A stretch of 40,066 nucleotides of DNA from NCBI GenBank assembly GCA_943328795.2, contig CALQBK020000023.1:1-40066 (forward strand). Direction: 5' to 3'. The translations under genes were made by a program, and so were the position numbers. This DNA is from Bifidobacterium breve (GTDB lineage Bacteria; Myxococcota_A; UBA796; SXON01). The notes beneath the pieces are model-generated. The model ran no database searches. It was not told the DNA's origin and worked only from the letters and a program-made list of their open reading frames with translations. Shown one piece after another: positions 9,215 to 17,371 of the stretch. How positions within the stretch are numbered: the stretch's first letter is position 1; the number at the start of each line of letters is the position of its first letter.

Positions 9215-9654
9215 AGCTGGTGATCTCGTCGGTTCGCGGCGGGAAGACGCCGTGGGCCGACGCCGCCGCGCTCGACTACGGGTCCCGGATCCAGCGCTAC
9301 TTCCCGTTCGAAGACCGGGTGTTCAAGCCCGGCACCGCCGACGAGGACGCCGCGCGCCTGCTCGCTGCGTTGCCCGCCCGGACCTGGCTGGTCGCGGTCG
9401 ACGAACGGGGCGAGGCGAAGACCAGCGAGGGGCTCGCCAAGCTCGTCGAGGCCGCCGCCCAGTCAGGCCTGGCGACACTCTGGTTCGCCCTGGGCGGCGC
9501 CTACGGCCACTCGGACGCCGTCCGGAGCACCGCGCGTACGCTGCTGTCGTTGTCGCCGATGGTGTTGAACCACGCGGTCGCGCGCGTCGTCCTGGTCGAG
9601 CAGGTCTACCGCTCGTGCACGATCCGCGCGGGCGAGCCGTACCATCACGGGTGA
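9211..9654 (+). CDS. rlmH: 23S rRNA (pseudouridine1915-N3)-methyltransferase RlmH
   Basis: GTG at 9211 overlapping the rsfS stop (GTGA); LWFALGGAYGHSDAVRSTARTLLSLSPMVLNHAVARVVLVEQVYRSCTIRAGEPYHHG typical RlmH C-terminus. Confidence 0.93.
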   Translation: MKLVISSVRGGKTPWADAAALDYGSRIQRYFPFEDRVFKPGTADEDAARLLAALPARTWLVAVDERGEAKTSEGLAKLVEAAAQSGLATLWFALGGAYGHSDAVRSTARTLLSLSPMVLNHAVARVVLVEQVYRSCTIRAGEPYHHG

Positions 9655-9697
9655 GGGCTTGAGCCCAACCGAGCAGTTCCCCTCGGCGGTGTACGAA

Positions 9698-10411
9698 TTA
9701 CCTCTTCAAGTTCTCCAAGAACGCGCCCTGGCTGATCGCCCGGAACTGCGCCGCCAGCAGGTTGCCGAGCGCGTCCTCGAACTGGGTCTCGCCGCTCTCG
9801 AGCATCAGCCGGCGCGCGAGCGTCGCCGCCACGGCCGTCTCCGGGCGGTAGTGCGCGCGCAGGTCGACCCGGTCGATGGTGTCGCGCACGTCGTCGATGA
9901 GCCCGAGGCGCATCGCCTCCGTCGTGCCTACCGCGTCCCCCCGCAGGATCAGCCGGCGCGCGTGGCCCACCCCGACGTACCGAGCGAGGCGCCAGGTCGC
10001 CATCCCCGGCAGGAAGCCCATTTGGACCTCGGGGAGACGAAACGTCGCGCCCGGCACCGCGCTGCGCACGTCGCACGTGAGCAGCAGCTGGAAGCCGCCG
10101 CCGACCAGGTCCCCCTCCGCGAAGAACGCGGTGACCTTCTCGAGCTGCTCGATGCGCCGCAGCAGCTTCTCCCACTTGTTGAAGCCGTGGATGTCCAGGC
10201 CCACCTTGGGGTCGAAGTCCGTGAAGTCGATGCCTTGGCTCGCGCCGCGAAACAGCACCAGCGAGGCCTTGGAGCTGTCCTCCAGCACGTCCAGCACCCG
10301 CTCGATCTCGCCGAGCTGGCGCACGTTGATCCGGGTGCGGACGAGCTGGATGGTGGCGATGTCGCCGTCGTCGTCGTAGTGAATGGTCTCGAGCGTCAGG
10401 GCGGGCGGCAT
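9698..10411 (-). CDS. Enoyl-CoA hydratase/isomerase (crotonase) family protein, DpgB-like by context
   Basis: MPPALTLETIHYDDDGDIATIQLVRTRINV...DLVGGGFQLLLTCDVRSAVPGATFRLPEVQMGFLPGMATWRLARYVG; 2 nt after the type III PKS gene on the same strand. Confidence 0.85.
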   Translation of the reverse strand: MPPALTLETIHYDDDGDIATIQLVRTRINVRQLGEIERVLDVLEDSSKASLVLFRGASQGIDFTDFDPKVGLDIHGFNKWEKLLRRIEQLEKVTAFFAEGDLVGGGFQLLLTCDVRSAVPGATFRLPEVQMGFLPGMATWRLARYVGVGHARRLILRGDAVGTTEAMRLGLIDDVRDTIDRVDLRAHYRPETAVAATLARRLMLESGETQFEDALGNLLAAQFRAISQGAFLENLKR

Positions 10412-10413
10412 CG

Positions 10414-11478
10414 TCAACTCCAGCGGATGAGGGCAGTCTCTATGGTGCTGCCCGGGCCCATGGTCATCAAGACCCCAAAGTCGCCCCGGCGCACCTTGCC
10501 CTCGGCCATCAGCCGCTTGTAGCTGAACAAGAACGAGCCGCTGGACAGGTTTCCGAAGTCGCGCAGGACCGAGTGGGTGTGCCGCACGTCGTGGTCGGTC
10601 AGGCCGAGGTTGTACTTGATGGCGTCGACGACCTTCTTGCCGCCGGAGTGCACGACCCAGTGGGCAACGTGGCGCTTCTTGAGCCCGTGCTGCGCGAGCA
10701 AGCGCCCGACCGGGCGCGGGGCGTTGGCACCGACCACATACGGGATGTCGCGGTCCAGGAAGAAGCTGAACTTCCCGGCTTCGTCGTCCCAGTCGTAGCG
10801 CATCGCGTCCGACGCCTGCGGGATGAGGTGGCTGTTGAACCCGAGGACGCGCGGGACCGGTGGGCCCTGGTCGTCGAGCCCCGACGCGCGGATCAGCACC
10901 GCTGCGGCGCCATCTCCGAACAGCGAGTTCACGATCGCCGTGCGCATCGTGCCGTCGAACACGTAGACCGCGGAGCACACCTCGATGCACACCATCAGGG
11001 CGTTCTTGCCCGGGTTCGCGGTGGCCCACGCGGTCGACAGGTTCAGCCCGTTCAGCCCCGCGTTGCACCCCATCCCGACGATGTCCGCCCGCGAGCAGTC
11101 CTCGCGGAACCCCATCTCCTTCATCACCAGCGCAGACAGCCCCGGCGCCAGGAACCCCGTCGTCGTGATGCACACCAGGTGATCGATGTCCCGCACACCG
11201 AGGCCCGTGGGCTCCAGGCACGCGCGGATCGCCTGCGGCCCAATCTGCAGCGCGCCCCACTTGTGCTTCGCCAACAGCTGGCCCTGGGTCTCGTGCGGCG
11301 CGCCGTCCGGCCCCGCCTCGGGCAGGTACAGGTGGCGCGTCTTGATGTGGCTCGACGTGAACAGCGAGCGGATGCGAGGGTCTTCCACCCGAAACCGGGC
11401 GAGCAGGTCCTCCTGCCGGACGGCATCGGGGGGGGTCGCGGTGCCGACCGCGAGCAGCCGAGGGGACGCATCCAACAT
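10414..11478 (-). CDS. Type III polyketide synthase, 3,5-dihydroxyphenylacetyl-CoA synthase (DpgA)-like
   Basis: VCITTTGFLAPGLSALVMKEMGF; nucleophile context ADIVGMGCNAGLNGLN; VCIEVCSAVYVFDGTMRTAIVNSLFGDGAAAVLI; catalytic His WVVHSGGKKVVDAI; Asn FGNLSSGSFLF. Confidence 0.88.
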   Translation of the reverse strand: MLDASPRLLAVGTATPPDAVRQEDLLARFRVEDPRIRSLFTSSHIKTRHLYLPEAGPDGAPHETQGQLLAKHKWGALQIGPQAIRACLEPTGLGVRDIDHLVCITTTGFLAPGLSALVMKEMGFREDCSRADIVGMGCNAGLNGLNLSTAWATANPGKNALMVCIEVCSAVYVFDGTMRTAIVNSLFGDGAAAVLIRASGLDDQGPPVPRVLGFNSHLIPQASDAMRYDWDDEAGKFSFFLDRDIPYVVGANAPRPVGRLLAQHGLKKRHVAHWVVHSGGKKVVDAIKYNLGLTDHDVRHTHSVLRDFGNLSSGSFLFSYKRLMAEGKVRRGDFGVLMTMGPGSTIETALIRWS

Positions 11479-11547
11479 CGCCCCAGTATACGCTCATCGT
11501 GCAGGCTGGCCCCACACAACCGCCATTCTGCGCGGTATAGTGCGCCC

Positions 11548-13887
11548 ATGTCACACTCGTTCCTCCCCGCGGGCGTTTTCGGCCTCGCGATCCTCTTGCC
11601 CCTCGTGGGCTGCGGCACCTCGGTCAAGCTCTCGGACGACACGGCGGACAGCGTGCCGGTGCCCGGCGACGAGGACGGAGATGGGTACGCTGGCGAAGAC
11701 GCCGGCGGCGACGACTGCGACGACACCGACCCGCTCACGAACCCCGGCGCGGACGAGGTCTGGTACGACGGCATCGACGAGAACTGCGACGGCGCCGACG
11801 ACTTCGACCAGGACGCCGACGGCCACGAGGCCGCGAACTACGGTGGGGACGACTGCGACGACACGGCGGCCAGCGCGTTCCCCGGCGGCGTCGAGGCCGA
11901 CAACGGCATCGATGACGACTGCGACGGCGCGGTGGACGAGGACTTCGTCGCCCCGAACGACCTGCTCATCACCGAGATCATGACGCACCCCCTCGCGCTC
12001 TCCGAGCGTGACGCCGAGTGGATCGAGGTCCAAAACGTCTCCTCCCGCAACATCGACCTGAAGGGCTGGACGTTGTTCAGCGGCGCGGAGACGGTCGTGA
12101 TCGACGCGTCCGTGTCCTTGCCCGCTGGCGGCGGCATCGCCGTGCTGGCGGCGAACGCGTCGGAGGCCGCGAACGGCGGTGTCGGCGCGGCGTGGGGCTA
12201 CGGCGGGGACGCCATCCACCTCGACGACACCGACAGTGTCGGCCTGCTGATCAACGGCGTCACGATCTTCGATGTGAGCTGGGACGATTCCTGGCCGGTC
12301 ACCGCGGGGACCAGCCTTACCCTCGATCCCGACCACTTCACCGCCACGGAGGCGCGCACCGCCTCGTGGTGGTGCACGTCTGCGACCGCCCTCGCGGATG
12401 GCGACTATGGCACCCCCGGCGTAGCGAACGACCAGTGCACGACCGTGGACGAGGACGGCGACGGGTACTCCGAGGCCGAGGGCGACTGCAACGACGCCGC
12501 GACGGACGTGAATCCGAACGCGGGCGACGCGTGGGACGGCGTAGACAACAACTGCGACGGGTCCGTGGACAACGGCCTCGTGGAGGACACCGCAAACGGG
12601 GTGTTCGAGGGCTCGACGAACAGCTACCTCGGGGCTGGCGGCGTGACCGTTGGCGACTTCGACGGCGACGGGGTGGACGACATCGCTGGCAGCACGAGCA
12701 GCGGGGTGTACGTGCTGAACGGGTTCACCGCGCTCGAGTCGAGCGGCGACATCGGCGACTACGACACCGCGAACTACAGCTCGGGCGCCGCGGCCTACGG
12801 GTTCGGCCTCGCCCAGCGCATGGGGGACAACACCGGCGATGGCCCGGACGACCTGGTCGTCGGCCTCTACGGCTACACGCCCGGCGCCGCGAAGGCCTAC
12901 GTGTTCGAGGGCGACAACGGTCTCGGCTCGCTGGACGCCTCCGACGCGTGGGCCACCCTCGTCGACGGCGAGGTCGGCTACGGCGCGGCCGTCCCGTACG
13001 TCGAGCAAGACTTCGACGGCGACGGCGTGGACGACATCGTGTTGACCCAGCCGTACGCCAGCTCGAGCCCGTCCCAGTTCTACCGGGGGCTCGCGTACGT
13101 GGTGTCCGGCGACGACGCGGTCGGCAGCTACAGCCTGGACGGCGCCGGCGGCGTCATCGAGGGCGAGAGCGCGCAGGAGTTCTTCTCGCTCGGCGTCGGC
13201 GGCGGAGACCTCGACGGCGACGGCACCCCTGAGCTGTTCCTCGGCTCCCCGGACAACAGCGGCAACGGCACCAAGTCCGGCGCCTGGTACGTGATCGCCG
13301 ACCCCTTCCAGGCCGGCTCGGGCGAGGAGCTGGCCGACTGGATCATCCGCGGGGCGAACGACAACGACGAGCTCGGCTACGGCCAGGCGCTGGCCATGGA
13401 CCTCGACAACTCCGGCCGCCTCGACCTGGCGCTCGGGTCGTTCGGCAGCGACTCCGCCTACGTCTTCCTCGACCCCGGCAGCGAGAGCGGCGAGGAGGTC
13501 GCCACCGGCGCCGACGTCGTCATGACCGGCGAGTCGGACTCCGCGTTCGGCAGCGCGCTGTCGTACGGCGACTTCAACGGCGACGGCGACACGGACCTCG
13601 CCGTCGGCGCGTTCGGCCCCGGCTCCACCGGCACGCCGATGTACTGGTACTACTACGGGGGCAACACCTCGATGGTGTACTTCTTCGACGGCAGCGCGTT
13701 CGGCCGCGGGGACCTCGACACCACGGACGCCTCCGCCTCGCTCGAAGGCTCGGCGAGCTGGGACGCGTTCGGCGGCCGGCTCTCCGCAGGCGCTGACCTG
13801 GACAACGACGGCTCGGACGACATCGGCATCGCGGCGCCCCACAGCCCGCAGATGTCCGGGCTGCTCTACGTCATCGCAGGGCAGTAA
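11548..13887 (+). CDS. Lipoprotein with MopE-type metal-binding repeats, lamin-tail-like domain and FG-GAP repeats
   Basis: MSHSFLPAGVFGLAILLPLVGCGTS (lipobox); GDDCDDTDPLTNPGADEVWYDGIDENCDGADD and further DCDD/DCND repeats; LLITEIMTHPLALSERDAEWIEVQNVSSRNIDLKGWTL (LTD-like); DFDGDGVDDI / DLDGDGTPELFLGSP / DFNGDGDTDLAVGAFG repeats. The track start at 10573 is over-extended. Confidence 0.9.
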   Translation: MSHSFLPAGVFGLAILLPLVGCGTSVKLSDDTADSVPVPGDEDGDGYAGEDAGGDDCDDTDPLTNPGADEVWYDGIDENCDGADDFDQDADGHEAANYGGDDCDDTAASAFPGGVEADNGIDDDCDGAVDEDFVAPNDLLITEIMTHPLALSERDAEWIEVQNVSSRNIDLKGWTLFSGAETVVIDASVSLPAGGGIAVLAANASEAANGGVGAAWGYGGDAIHLDDTDSVGLLINGVTIFDVSWDDSWPVTAGTSLTLDPDHFTATEARTASWWCTSATALADGDYGTPGVANDQCTTVDEDGDGYSEAEGDCNDAATDVNPNAGDAWDGVDNNCDGSVDNGLVEDTANGVFEGSTNSYLGAGGVTVGDFDGDGVDDIAGSTSSGVYVLNGFTALESSGDIGDYDTANYSSGAAAYGFGLAQRMGDNTGDGPDDLVVGLYGYTPGAAKAYVFEGDNGLGSLDASDAWATLVDGEVGYGAAVPYVEQDFDGDGVDDIVLTQPYASSSPSQFYRGLAYVVSGDDAVGSYSLDGAGGVIEGESAQEFFSLGVGGGDLDGDGTPELFLGSPDNSGNGTKSGAWYVIADPFQAGSGEELADWIIRGANDNDELGYGQALAMDLDNSGRLDLALGSFGSDSAYVFLDPGSESGEEVATGADVVMTGESDSAFGSALSYGDFNGDGDTDLAVGAFGPGSTGTPMYWYYYGGNTSMVYFFDGSAFGRGDLDTTDASASLEGSASWDAFGGRLSAGADLDNDGSDDIGIAAPHSPQMSGLLYVIAGQ

Positions 13888-13923
13888 GAGCCGCGCCGCA
13901 GCGCCGGGGCTGGCCCCCGTCGC

Positions 13924-14820
13924 TCACTGCCCGAGGTGGGTCTTGGCTTCCTTGGCGGCCTTCGACTTGGGGTACTTGTCCGCGGTCGCGCGCCAGAACA
14001 CCTTGGCGTCGTCCGCCCGGCCGAGCGACGCCATGCACTCGCCCTGCCGTAGCATCGACCACGGCGCCCACGTGCTCGTCGCGGCCGCATCGATCACGGC
14101 CTGGAACGCCTGGACGCCGTTCACGAAATCGCTCTCGTTCTGGTAGCTCTCCGCGACTCGGTACAGCGCCTCGGCGATGCGGTCCGACTTTGGGTTCTCC
14201 TTGATGAACCGCTGGGCGACCGCGCGCGCGGCAGCACCCTTGCCCTCCTGGAGGTTCTGCGTGATGAGCGCAAAATACTCGTCGGGCGTGGACGCGAGGG
14301 GCGCCTCGGGCACGTTCGACACCGTCACCGGTGGCGCGCCGCCGACGCTGGTCCCGACCGCGGCCGTGCCCGTGTCCACCACCGACCCGTCCTTCGGCGG
14401 GGGCGGAGGCGCCTTCACGCCGAGGGACTTCTCCAGGTTCGCGACGCGCACCTCCAGGTACGACATCCGCCAGTCGGCGTCTTGCTGGTAGCCGAGCCCG
14501 GACGCCTCGAACGTCGAGTAGTCGTGCTGCAGCACCTCGAAGTCCCCGCGCGTGTTCGCGACCTCCTGGCGGAGCTGCTCCATCGTCTCCATCTTCAGGA
14601 TGTCCTCCTGGCCGCGCGACCGGGTGACCTCCTCGAGCTGCCCGACCCGGCGCGACTGGTCCTCGGACCCCGCCTCGAGCTCATTCACGCGGCGCTGGTG
14701 CTCGGCGAGCTCCTTCTGCATCTGGCCGCTCGCGGACTGCCCCGTGCGGTTGATGACGCAGCCCGCCAGCAATGGCAAGACCAGCAGGGGGACCGCGGCG
14801 CGGTCGAGGATGAGGCGCAT
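13924..14820 (-). CDS. YbgF/CpoB-like lipoprotein with coiled coil and TPR repeats
   Basis: MRLILDRAAVPLLVLPLLAGCVINR; coiled-coil EHQRRVNELEAGSEDQSRRVGQLEEV; C-terminal TPR-like ALYRVAESYQNESDFVNGVQAFQAVID...AKVFWRATADKYPKSKAAKEAKTHLGQ. Confidence 0.8.
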   Translation of the reverse strand: MRLILDRAAVPLLVLPLLAGCVINRTGQSASGQMQKELAEHQRRVNELEAGSEDQSRRVGQLEEVTRSRGQEDILKMETMEQLRQEVANTRGDFEVLQHDYSTFEASGLGYQQDADWRMSYLEVRVANLEKSLGVKAPPPPPKDGSVVDTGTAAVGTSVGGAPPVTVSNVPEAPLASTPDEYFALITQNLQEGKGAAARAVAQRFIKENPKSDRIAEALYRVAESYQNESDFVNGVQAFQAVIDAAATSTWAPWSMLRQGECMASLGRADDAKVFWRATADKYPKSKAAKEAKTHLGQ

Positions 14821-14822
14821 GG

Positions 14823-15581
14823 TCACTCCAGCACGAGGATGTCTGCTCGGCGGTTGCGCGAGGCGGACGCCTCGTCCGACCCCGCCGCGGCGGGCCGCTC
14901 CTCTCCGTAGCTGACGGCGCGGAGCTTCTGCGGCGCGATGCCAAGCCCCTGCAGGTAGCGCGCGACGGAGTCCGCCCGGCGTTGCCCGAGGGCGAGGTTG
15001 TAGTCGGTCGTCCCACTGTGGTCGCAGTTGCCCTCCACCCGGACCGTGGCGCCCGTCGCGCGCGCGCAGGAGGCCAGCGCGTCGAGCTGCGCGCGCATCG
15101 CGGGCTCGACCGCGGAGCTGTCGACGGCGAAGTAGATCGAGAAGTTGCGGCAGCCGCTCGCGTCCACGGGCTCCTTGAGCGTCAACCCGCGCCGCAGGAT
15201 GGCCTTGCCTCCGTCGGGGTTCTTCACGATCACGTCGTAGATGCCCGCGGGCAGCCCCGGTACCGAGACCGAGATGGAGTTGTCGGCCGTCACGCGCGCG
15301 GCGGCACCGGCGGTGTTCGAGAACGCGACGGTGGCGCCTGGCTGGAAGCCGGCCCCGAAGATCTCGACGGGGAACACCCGGCCGGCCGTGCCAAACGCGG
15401 GGTCGACGCCGCCGACGTTGAGCTTCAAGCTGGGCGAAGGCAAGTCGTCCGCGGTCTCGACGTCTACGTCCTTGTCCTTGTGTTTCCCCGGGCAGCCCGC
15501 GAGGACCGGCACGAGGGCCAAGGCCAAGAGCCACCGCGCGCGGGACGTGGGCCGGGTGCGGGAGGTGTGGAAGCAGCGCAT
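14823..15581 (-). CDS. OmpA/Pal-family lipoprotein with N-terminal IPT/TIG-like domain
   Basis: LLALALVPVLAGCPGK lipobox; VDPAFGTAGRVFPVEIFGAGFQPGATVAFSN TIG-like; SIYFAVDSSAVEP...VRVEGNCDHSGTTDYNLALGQRRADSVARYL OmpA-C. Confidence 0.88.
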   Translation of the reverse strand: MRCFHTSRTRPTSRARWLLALALVPVLAGCPGKHKDKDVDVETADDLPSPSLKLNVGGVDPAFGTAGRVFPVEIFGAGFQPGATVAFSNTAGAAARVTADNSISVSVPGLPAGIYDVIVKNPDGGKAILRRGLTLKEPVDASGCRNFSIYFAVDSSAVEPAMRAQLDALASCARATGATVRVEGNCDHSGTTDYNLALGQRRADSVARYLQGLGIAPQKLRAVSYGEERPAAAGSDEASASRNRRADILVLE

Positions 15582-15673
15582 GGACAACCCTGCCCGGCGT
15601 TTATCGTGGTTGGCTGTCGGCGGCAGGGCACCGGTCACACGAGACCCCGGGGGAGCGCCGGCGCCTGCCTCGT

Positions 15674-16375
15674 TCAGCGGGCCACGAGCAGGCCGTCAGC
15701 GAGGCGGAAGCCGATGGGCACGTGGTCCGCGAGCCACGCGTCGTCGGACACCGGCCAGCCGCGCTGGGCGAAGAGCTCGGCCAAGCGGCCGCGGATCCGG
15801 GTGGACTCCTCGCGGGGGTTCACCAACCCCGGCAGGAGCAGCGAGCCATCGACGTCCTGGGCCGCGATGGCCTCGATCGCCGCGTGGCGGACACCCTCGT
15901 CAAAGTCCGACAGGAAGCGCGACGCGGCCTCGACGATCGCGGGGTCCTTGCGCTCTGCCAGGAACAGCAACAACGTGCGCTTCTTCTCCGGCTTGAACTC
16001 GTCTTCGATGCGCTGGGCGGCGAGGAGCTCGATCAGCGCGCGGGTGCCCGCGGCGGGGCCTTCGATCCGGTCGATCACCGCGACGGGCCACTGGAAGTGC
16101 ACGCTCGACTTCGCGAACGCCCGCGCTGCCGTAGCGGCGGGCGGCCCCATGTCCACCAGCATCTCGAACACGAGCTCCTTCTCCTTCTTGTCCTTGAGCG
16201 AGTGCTCCAGCTGGAGCTCAAAGCGGTTGAACACCGCCGTCATCGCCTCGGGCGTGCCGTTGTCGAGCAGCCACCGGGCGCTCGCCTCGCGGTCCTCGGG
16301 CTGCGCGTCCCGGGTACCCACCCGCCGAGAGTGACGCTTGAGGGGATTACCGAAGATCTTGTCGAGAAAAGCCAT
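15674..16375 (-). CDS. HEAT-repeat-like cytoplasmic protein
   Basis: MAFLDKIFGNPLKRHSRRVGTRDAQPEDREASARWLLDNG...; DEGVRHAAIEAIAAQDVDGSLLLPGLVNPREESTRIRGRLAELFAQRGWPV alpha-repeat pattern. Confidence 0.7.
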   Translation of the reverse strand: MAFLDKIFGNPLKRHSRRVGTRDAQPEDREASARWLLDNGTPEAMTAVFNRFELQLEHSLKDKKEKELVFEMLVDMGPPAATAARAFAKSSVHFQWPVAVIDRIEGPAAGTRALIELLAAQRIEDEFKPEKKRTLLLFLAERKDPAIVEAASRFLSDFDEGVRHAAIEAIAAQDVDGSLLLPGLVNPREESTRIRGRLAELFAQRGWPVSDDAWLADHVPIGFRLADGLLVAR

Positions 16376-16402
16376 GAGCCGCCTGTAGCGCGGAAGGGCT
16401 AG

Positions 16403-17311
16403 TCACGGACCACCCCTGCGGGAAGGGGGGGTCCTGTCCACCGGCGCGGCCGAGAGCCCGATGGACAGCGCGGCGATGCCGTCCGGCGCAGCGGGCGTGA
16501 GCCCGGCCGCGCCGCCGAGCTCCACGAAGCCGGCGAACCGCGAGCCCGGGGCGAGCGGGAGGCCCCCCCGGAGCCACGCCCCGGCGACCACGCGCGCCGG
16601 GTTCCGGGCCGTCTCCAGGTCCGCGTTCACGTACGCCCCGGCGCTGACCCCGCGCAGCGGCGCCCAGCTCCCCGCGGCCCGTAGCTCCGGGACGTCGTCC
16701 TGGTTCGCGAAGCGCAGCGGGTTCCCGAGCACGCCAAGTCCACCCCCGGCCAGCGCCCGCCACGCCCCCCGGTGCAGCTCCACGGCCCCGCCGAACGTGA
16801 TGTCCGTCTCGTCCGTGCCGAGCTCGCCCTCGTCCTTGGCGTCCGGCAGCTTCACGGCGAACCCGAGCCATGGCCGGATCGGCCCGAGGTCGACGACGTA
16901 CGCGCTGGCCCCAAGCCGAACGTCCCCGGCCCCGAGCTCGCTGCCCCCAGCCGACCGGTCCCACAGCCCGTCGAAGCCCGCGGAGAGCTGCACGCGCGTG
17001 TCCGGCATCCAGCGCCCACCGCCCCCGAACGCCAGCCGGTCCCGAGAGCCGGCGCGGAACGGGGGCACGAGGCCCGGCTCGTAGACCCCGCCCGCCCCGA
17101 GCGTCCACGCGCCCGCGCCAAGGTCCTGGGCCATCGAAGGCAGCCAGCCGTCGTCGCCCCCGTGACCCGGCCCAAAACCTTCTGCACGTGCTGGACGAGC
17201 GCAGACGACGGGAAAGAGCGATAGAACGCCAAGCACCCGCCGCACCGCCTGCACCACTGCACGATTTTCGCGGCCTGGGGGGCGTCGTAAGGGTTGACGA
17301 ATGGCGGTCAT
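16403..17311 (-). CDS. Putative outer-membrane/secreted beta-rich protein (start uncertain)
   Basis: RRVLGVLSLFPVVCARPARAEG signal-peptide-like; alternating GAWTLGAGGVYEPG...RVQLSAGFDGLW...VRLGASAYVVDLGPIRPWLGFAVKLP...; ends at 16403. Confidence 0.6.
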   Translation of the reverse strand: MTAIRQPLRRPPGRENRAVVQAVRRVLGVLSLFPVVCARPARAEGFGPGHGGDDGWLPSMAQDLGAGAWTLGAGGVYEPGLVPPFRAGSRDRLAFGGGGRWMPDTRVQLSAGFDGLWDRSAGGSELGAGDVRLGASAYVVDLGPIRPWLGFAVKLPDAKDEGELGTDETDITFGGAVELHRGAWRALAGGGLGVLGNPLRFANQDDVPELRAAGSWAPLRGVSAGAYVNADLETARNPARVVAGAWLRGGLPLAPGSRFAGFVELGGAAGLTPAAPDGIAALSIGLSAAPVDRTPPSRRGGP

Positions 17312-17371
17312 CCTTCGTAAAGTAGTACACCTTACCCATCGGCACCGCCCGTGCCTCCCGGAGCCGCGCGA

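Noticed and set aside
9655-9697. GGGCTTGAGCCC as a bidirectional terminator between rlmH and the DpgB-like gene
   Set aside because: Only a 5-bp stem with a 2-nt loop and no T-tracts; too weak.
11428-11435. G8 tract near the 5' end of the type III PKS gene as a phase-variation switch
   Set aside because: The frame is intact through the tract (ATPPDAV) and, unlike the C9 case, the alternative frames give no natural-looking protein; tracts of this length can occur by chance at this GC.
10573-11547. N-terminal extension of the 1104-aa ORF over the type III PKS
   Set aside because: The real start is ATG 11548 with a lipobox signal peptide; the extension is antisense to the PKS.
11551-13842. 763-aa minus-strand ORF antisense to the MopE/FG-GAP lipoprotein
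   Set aside because: Val/Arg/Gly/Ala-rich shadow frame of a high-GC gene; the plus strand has a signal peptide and recognisable repeats.
17180-17345. Alternative minus-strand frames (MGKVYYFTKDD... and VNPYDAPQAAKIVQWCRRCGGCLAFYRSFPSSALVQHVQKVLG) upstream of the OMP-like gene
   Set aside because: They look protein-like but need a frameshift to join and then run into the OMP-like gene. The third frame gives a plausible signal peptide feeding into that protein. Homologue comparison would be needed to revisit.
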